Position numbers and translations under genes: made by a program
DNA from: an archaeon
Lineage (GTDB): Archaea > EX4484-52 > B79-G9
Reading direction: 5' to 3'
Length of the DNA: 14,155 bases
Assembly: GCA_013139905.1 (NCBI GenBank)
Contig: WSZW01000042.1
Span: 1-14,155, forward strand
Notes under the pieces: model-generated
Told to the model about the DNA's origin: nothing
Databases searched by the model: none
What the model saw: only the letters and a program-made list of their open reading frames with translations
Shown here: positions 7,498-11,878 of the stretch, piece after piece
Layout of the letters: every line of letters begins with the position of its first letter
Numbering within the stretch: position 1 is the stretch's first letter

Positions 7498-7510
7498 TTT
7501 ATATATATTT
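7498..7510 (-). promoter_or_regulatory. TATA box of the winged-helix / surface-protein operon
   Basis: AAATATATATAAA centred about 29 bases upstream of the ATG at 7474, with no Shine-Dalgarno: a leaderless promoter. The remaining upstream DNA to 7609 is very AT-rich, and I see no clear inverted repeat for an operator. Confidence 0.5.
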
Positions 7511-7609
7511 CTATAATAAATATAATCAATATACATAGAATAATAAATAGTATTTATATAATTGATATATTACCATATAAAAACACCATCTAAAGAATAC
7601 AAAATTATT

Positions 7610-7637
7610 AAAAAAATAGAACAAATACATTAAAAAA
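7610..7637 (-). terminator. T-rich terminator after the transglutaminase-like gene
   Basis: The transcribed strand has T6 directly after the TAG at 7638 and T7 about 20 bases later, with no strong hairpin; probable archaeal terminator. Confidence 0.45.
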
Positions 7638-8345
7638 CTAAGTACTCAAACACCAATCTTTATTAAACAAAACATTATTTTCATCAAATATAAACGCCTG
7701 CATAACAGGAACATAATGGCGATTTAATTTCTCATCATCCCATACGTTATAAACAAAATAAAAATCTTTTGCTGTTGCGTCAATAGGCATCCACACATCA
7801 TCAATTTTCGCAAAAACATATCTATGAGCATTTCCTTCAACAACATAAGCATCTATGCCTCTTGCCATAAGCAAACTTACAAGAAGCACTGATTTTTCCG
7901 AACAATCACCATTTTTCTTAAACATTGTTTCAACAGCATCAAATTCAACATCAACAGGAACATAACTAATTTCATTAAATACAAAAGAATGAAGTGCATA
8001 TGCAACAACAATATCATCCGCGCTTACATCTGCAAGTTCAAATGCTTTCTCAGACACCACACCATAAGGCATAATAAGCGCCCTTAAATTACTATGATCA
8101 ATACATCCGGAATTATTAAATTGCATTATATAAAGATTAAAAACACGCGCCATTTGATTCTTATTTTCATACCAAAAATCAATATAATCCTGATTTTCAT
8201 AAGAATATATTATATTTGCAGTTATACTGTTTTCACCAGACTCCCCGAAAGCAAAATGAAAAACATCGGATGCATATCCAATAATACCTATAATAAAAAA
8301 TAAAATCCCGATTAAAAAAAAATTTACAGATCTCATAAGTACCAC
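7638..8345 (-). CDS. Membrane-anchored extracellular transglutaminase-like cysteine protein
   Basis: An N-terminal hydrophobic segment (about 8-25), then a roughly 200-residue ectodomain. Residues 112-192 carry the transglutaminase-core triad: KKNGDCSEKSVLLVSLLMAR (C148 on its helix), GNAHRYVF (H174) and WMPIDATAKDF (D189). Family members are protein cross-linkers, peptide-modifying enzymes or cysteine peptidases; which applies here cannot be told. Predicted to act outside the cell, it could cross-link or process the surface proteins encoded on both sides. It appears to be monocistronic. The start is uncertain: the GTG at 8345 lies about 28 bases below the TATA box, the spacing seen at the leaderless genes here, whereas the ATG at 8336 (three codons shorter) has the commoner codon but no clear Shine-Dalgarno. 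Confidence 0.8.
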   Translation of the reverse strand: MVLMRSVNFFLIGILFFIIGIIGYASDVFHFAFGESGENSITANIIYSYENQDYIDFWYENKNQMARVFNLYIMQFNNSGCIDHSNLRALIMPYGVVSEKAFELADVSADDIVVAYALHSFVFNEISYVPVDVEFDAVETMFKKNGDCSEKSVLLVSLLMARGIDAYVVEGNAHRYVFAKIDDVWMPIDATAKDFYFVYNVWDDEKLNRHYVPVMQAFIFDENNVLFNKDWCLST

Positions 8346-8368
8346 TAAATAATAGTAATTAATGAAAA

Positions 8369-8384
8369 TATATAAACCTTTGTA
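8369..8384 (-). promoter_or_regulatory. BRE/TATA promoter of the transglutaminase-like gene
   Basis: TTTATATA (8369-8376) is preceded by TACAAAGG (8377-8384), a purine-rich BRE-like element. The predicted transcript start is near 8345. The promoter fills the 63-base gap after the preceding gene. Confidence 0.5.
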
Positions 8385-8408
8385 TTACTTAAAACTAATA
8401 ATTATGCC

Positions 8409-9755
8409 TTATACCCTCAGATATTTTCTAAGTCTTTTTTTATAATTAAAATATTTATCATTCTTACGCTTAGATATAAAGGGCTTCCGTTTCCTAAACT
8501 GCTTATATGCATAAAAACATCCAACAATTAGTAATAAAAATACAAACAATATAAAAATAATCTGCATTGTCCCGTTTTCTAAAGACACACGAAGCACACC
8601 CGCGCTCTCACCCTCGTCATAAATAAAAGAAATTGGGTATTCTTTATATATTTCTGTTTGGGAAATTAAAAATTCAACAATTGATGTGTTTTTGGGATTT
8701 AAAACCCCTATGTTTTTCGTGACTATATTACTTATAATAACATTAACATTATTAAGCGCAATATCGCAATTATTAAAAACAGAAATTCTTATTGATGTTT
8801 CTGTATTTGGTTTTATTTTTATGTCCTGCGGCTCAAAAACTATGCAATCATATAAAACCGCAGCTCTTGAAATATCAGGAACATACACTATCATGCTAGC
8901 CTCCACCCATTCATCCACCCCATCAGAAACAACCATTTTTACATAGTGATATGTACTTGAAAACCCGGACATATTCAAATTTATCTTCTTTTCCTCGCCT
9001 AAAAAAAGAGTACCTATAGTGCTATTATATTCAACAGTAAAAAACGGCTCAGTAATTATACGGATTGTAAGATTGGTGAAATTAAAATCTCCTTCGTTTT
9101 TTACTGTTATTATAACCGATTCGTTCTTATGCGCAACCTTAAAAAACGAGGGATATATAATGTCGATGTTTTTTACCACCTCTTCAGTTGTTTGAACTAC
9201 CATCATTGAATCACTGGGCATCGACGTACTTGCCGACGCATCATCCACAACATCTTTAACTATACCACCCAACGCAACGATATCAAAATTAAGCGCAAAC
9301 GCACTTGTCTGCATAATATACGAAGCAACCGTTATATTCTGACTTGAATTCAACGCCGCATCTTCAAGCGGTATTGGATATGGCCTAAACACAAGAAAAT
9401 GATTGCCTATGGATAGGTGTTCTGTATCCATAATAAGTACATTAAAAACTTTTGATTTATTTTGCGGATACAAAATAGTACTTGAAGGGAAAAAAATCAC
9501 ATTTTCTTTCAGATAAGAAGACGAATGCGTAAGCTCAAAAGTTATGTTTATCGGCATAGGATAATTAAATCGGTTTATAACTTCAAAAGAAGAAAGATGC
9601 ATATCTCCCTGCGTAATCTCTCCAACATCTATATACGATGGAATTACACCCAAACCAAAAACACTTTGTGATTCAATAATCAAAAACAACACCAAAAAGG
9701 CAAAAAATGCTGCATTCTTCAAAAATACCAATTTTATGCTTTTATGACAAAACAT
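8409..9755 (-). CDS. Membrane-anchored extracellular Ig-domain protein, 448 aa
   Basis: Signal peptide 1-34 (SVFG), then a first domain beginning LGVIPSYIDVGEI that carries SSSYLKENVIFFPSSTILYP. This parallels IGVSPAFFDAGVL and AAYLEQCALFFPKQFEIKP in the protein at 10446-11867, so the N-terminal domains are homologous. Further Ig-like segments include TVKNEGDFNFTNLTIRI and SVFNNCDIALNNVNVI. A membrane helix at about 399-417 is followed by a 31-residue tail that is very basic but lacks the coil seen in the related proteins. This first domain resembles PapD-like or COG1470 folds (inference). The start chosen is the ATG at 9755, overlapping the upstream gene by 14 bases behind AGGAG; a GTG/ATG further up (9797, 9779) lacks such a site. 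It is the last gene of the operon. Confidence 0.75.
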   Translation of the reverse strand: MFCHKSIKLVFLKNAAFFAFLVLFLIIESQSVFGLGVIPSYIDVGEITQGDMHLSSFEVINRFNYPMPINITFELTHSSSYLKENVIFFPSSTILYPQNKSKVFNVLIMDTEHLSIGNHFLVFRPYPIPLEDAALNSSQNITVASYIMQTSAFALNFDIVALGGIVKDVVDDASASTSMPSDSMMVVQTTEEVVKNIDIIYPSFFKVAHKNESVIITVKNEGDFNFTNLTIRIITEPFFTVEYNSTIGTLFLGEEKKINLNMSGFSSTYHYVKMVVSDGVDEWVEASMIVYVPDISRAAVLYDCIVFEPQDIKIKPNTETSIRISVFNNCDIALNNVNVIISNIVTKNIGVLNPKNTSIVEFLISQTEIYKEYPISFIYDEGESAGVLRVSLENGTMQIIFILFVFLLLIVGCFYAYKQFRKRKPFISKRKNDKYFNYKKRLRKYLRV

Positions 9756-10443
9756 AATCTCCAACTCCTGTGCAAACATCAATATTGTCGCTTTCAAAAA
9801 CAGACACCATTATATGTGCTGTATAATTACCCGGATCTATATCTGACCATGCACGTATCCGAATATCAAACCCGCTAATCTCTGCACCTACAACAAGATT
9901 ATTGGCTATGCAAAGCTCTTCATTATTTTTAATTCCATCCTCATCCCTATTATTATTATCTGAAACATTTCTCCATCCTATCTCTGGAATATATATCTGA
10001 AAATCACCACCGAATTGATTAACATCAATATAATTTCCATCGCCAATCACACCATTATCAAAATCAGAAGAAGCTATAAGCACATCAATTGTTCTTGTTC
10101 CTGTGTTTCTTAATTTAAAAAGATTTGTATTATTGTCTGAATAAGTTCCGATATCATATCCTGCGAAAACTCCTCCATATGTACTATTATAACTATGCCA
10201 AAGCCCATCTGTAGTTATAGGACCTATCTGAAAAACATAATCCTTTGAAGGATTTACGGATTCTCCCTCATAAAAAATATGATTAAGTTCCGGAGCAATT
10301 GATACAGAAATCGTAGTATTTACAACATAGCCTAAAGGGGTAGAAATAAATCCCGTACCATTTAACAAAACAACAAGGACACCCAACACTATAAACAACG
10401 CCATTGCATACCCTATTTCGCGAAGTTTTCTTTTTTCATCCAT
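9742..10443 (-). CDS. Small N-terminally anchored exported protein with fibre-like ectodomain, 233 aa
   Basis: A short basic N-terminus (MDEKRKLREI) precedes a hydrophobic helix at about 11-28, a signal peptide or anchor without a clear cleavage site. A beta-rich ectodomain follows. Residues about 107-217 (NTGTRTIDVLIASSDF, FQIYI, NVSDNNNRD, SGFDIRIRAWSDIDPGNYTA) align with the end of the large glycoprotein encoded at 11877-14155 (NIGDSVDVLVYVTSDF, LQIYI, NVSNSNRD, SGIDFQVRAPYGTQGSYGTT). The shape recalls TasA/camelysin or pilin-like subunits, but no class III pilin cleavage motif is seen. C178 and C224 may pair. The acidic NNNRDEDGIKNN loop could bind calcium. The ATG at 10443 is 2 bases after the preceding stop. 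It lies between two membrane-anchored Ig-protein genes of the same operon. Confidence 0.7.
   Translation of the reverse strand: MDEKRKLREIGYAMALFIVLGVLVVLLNGTGFISTPLGYVVNTTISVSIAPELNHIFYEGESVNPSKDYVFQIGPITTDGLWHSYNSTYGGVFAGYDIGTYSDNNTNLFKLRNTGTRTIDVLIASSDFDNGVIGDGNYIDVNQFGGDFQIYIPEIGWRNVSDNNNRDEDGIKNNEELCIANNLVVGAEISGFDIRIRAWSDIDPGNYTAHIMVSVFESDNIDVCTGVGDYVLS
9759..9769 (-). promoter_or_regulatory. Shine-Dalgarno that decides the start at 9755
   Basis: AGGAGTTGGAG inside the end of the 233-codon gene offers GGAG at 3 bases and AGGAG at 9 bases from the ATG at 9755. The more upstream in-frame starts have none. Confidence 0.6.
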
Positions 10444-10445
10444 CT

Positions 10446-11867
10446 TTAGCGCCTGATTTTTTTCTTCAGTCGATGTATGCTGTCTTCTGCAGCACTTATA
10501 TTTCTCTCTATATTGCTGTATTTATTTAAAACAGCATCCAATGATTTTTTTCCTCTGTGCGGAACCATTTTTCTTTTATTAAAAAGATACAATGAAATAA
10601 ATATCAAAACAACAACAAAAATTCCTGTTGAACTTGTGTAAGCAAATAATCCTGTAGGGCTTGAATGCGCTTTTACAATAACGCGCCTCTGTACTGTTTT
10701 TTTAGTTCCGCCCACATCATATATTAAATCCACCTCAACAGCATAAGTTTTATCTAAACCGGCATACATCACTTTATTTACTTTTTTAAGTTCAAACGCG
10801 CGAATAGTACTGTCCTCTTTTATATCTGTCACCATACGACCATTGCTGTCAAAAATAGCCACACTAAAACTATAATTTATATCAGAATCATTCATATTTT
10901 CAAAACTAAACAACACAGAAACACTCGGTGCAACAATAAAAGCTTCAAGATCAACTATGACTATCCCCATATCATTATCTCTGTAATTTTCAGACACAAA
11001 CTCTTCTTCTGTAATAAAAACATCATCCACCTCGCCAATATTTATAGTCTCAAAAAAACCGGGAGCAATTGATATGCTGTCATCCCCCCCCTCATTTTTT
11101 ACCTCCTCTGAAATACTGCTTTTAATCACATTAAAAGAAACATCCTTTATGTTAGTAACCTGCCCGTCAAAATATCTTACAAATGCGCTTGCAACATACT
11201 CGCCTGATTTAAGAGGATAATTATGCGAAAACTCAAACTTTCTTGTTATGCCTGGTTCTATAAGCGCCTCCGTTGTGCCTTTCGCAGTATGTATGACAAC
11301 CCCGTGCTTTTTTATATTAACAAACGGAATTGCACCAACACGCACATTACCTGTATTTTTTGCAGTTAATGAAAAATAAAATTCCTCACCGAATTCAAGC
11401 TTCGCAGGCATATTAAAATCTTCAAGTACCAGCATTGGAGTTACCTCACCTTCAATTAAAAATTGCACACTTATCGAAGATAAAGAAACAGTATTAACAC
11501 CAACATTTGATTTTGCTGCAACTTCAGGCAAAATTATAAGCTGGTGATTTCCGGGCGTCAACTCACAGGAACTTGTGTTTAACAAAATTTTTATATCCTT
11601 TATTTCGCCGGGTTTTATCTCAAACTGCTTTGGGAAAAATAAAGCACATTGCTCAAGATACGCTGCTCTTGGTGTTATTAAAAGCGTTATGTTATGTACC
11701 GTACTATCTTCATTATTCAAATATGCATAATATTCGTAAGTCCTATTCATCTCAAGAACCCCTGCATCAAAAAATGCAGGCGAAACCCCTATTGCAAAAA
11801 CACTACATACAAAACTTAAAAAAAAACATACAAAAACAAATAACATAACAAAAAGTTTTCTAATCAT
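10446..11867 (-). CDS. Membrane-anchored extracellular Ig-domain protein (COG1470/COG1361-like), 473 aa
   Basis: Signal peptide 1-25 (CSVFA), then a first domain from IGVSPAFFDAGVL to about 135. A second domain (about 145-245) carries FSLTAKNTGNVRVGAIPFV and LKSGEYVASAFVRYFDG, then an acidic linker (EEVKNEGGDDS), and a third Ig-like segment spans about 310-395. A membrane helix lies at about 413-429 with a 44-residue cytoplasmic tail. The tail (DAVLNKYSNIE...HRLKKKI) aligns with that of the 449-residue protein (DSVIGKYDGVE...KRLKRKI). The linker is encoded across a run of eight G (coding strand, 11084-11091). The ATG at 11867 follows AGGTG by 6 bases; a GTG nine bases upstream is part of that site and is rejected. 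It is coupled to the large glycoprotein upstream and, 2 bases downstream, to the 233-residue protein. Confidence 0.75.
   Translation of the reverse strand: MIRKLFVMLFVFVCFFLSFVCSVFAIGVSPAFFDAGVLEMNRTYEYYAYLNNEDSTVHNITLLITPRAAYLEQCALFFPKQFEIKPGEIKDIKILLNTSSCELTPGNHQLIILPEVAAKSNVGVNTVSLSSISVQFLIEGEVTPMLVLEDFNMPAKLEFGEEFYFSLTAKNTGNVRVGAIPFVNIKKHGVVIHTAKGTTEALIEPGITRKFEFSHNYPLKSGEYVASAFVRYFDGQVTNIKDVSFNVIKSSISEEVKNEGGDDSISIAPGFFETINIGEVDDVFITEEEFVSENYRDNDMGIVIVDLEAFIVAPSVSVLFSFENMNDSDINYSFSVAIFDSNGRMVTDIKEDSTIRAFELKKVNKVMYAGLDKTYAVEVDLIYDVGGTKKTVQRRVIVKAHSSPTGLFAYTSSTGIFVVVLIFISLYLFNKRKMVPHRGKKSLDAVLNKYSNIERNISAAEDSIHRLKKKIRR
11084..11091 (-). repeat. G8 homopolymer within the 473-aa gene
   Basis: Eight consecutive C on the plus strand (G8 in the coding strand, codons GAG GGG GGG GAT) in a gene that is otherwise AT-rich. 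It is a possible slippage site. Confidence 0.6.
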
Positions 11868-11873
11868 GAAAAA

Positions 11874-11878
11874 CACCT
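11874..11878 (-). promoter_or_regulatory. Shine-Dalgarno overlapping the stop of the large glycoprotein gene
   Basis: AGGTG spans the upstream TAG and lies 6 bases before the ATG at 11867. It supports translational coupling and this start. Confidence 0.55.

Noticed and set aside
7475..7637. Small RNA or operator in the AT-rich gap ahead of the winged-helix gene
   Set aside because: Only TATA-like and T-run sequence could be made out; no convincing hairpin or inverted repeat.
9756..9797. Starts at 9797 or 9779 for the 448-aa gene
   Set aside because: They would add up to 14 residues ahead of the signal peptide and lack a Shine-Dalgarno; the ATG at 9755 has AGGAGTTGGAG.
10357..10443. Type IV pilin (class III) signal peptide on the 233-aa protein
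   Set aside because: The N-terminus has a basic stretch and a hydrophobic helix, but no K/R-G or K/R-A cleavage motif before the helix and no conserved glutamate at position 5.
11868..11876. GTG at 11876 as the start of the 473-aa gene
   Set aside because: It forms part of the AGGTG Shine-Dalgarno for the ATG at 11867 and has no such site of its own.
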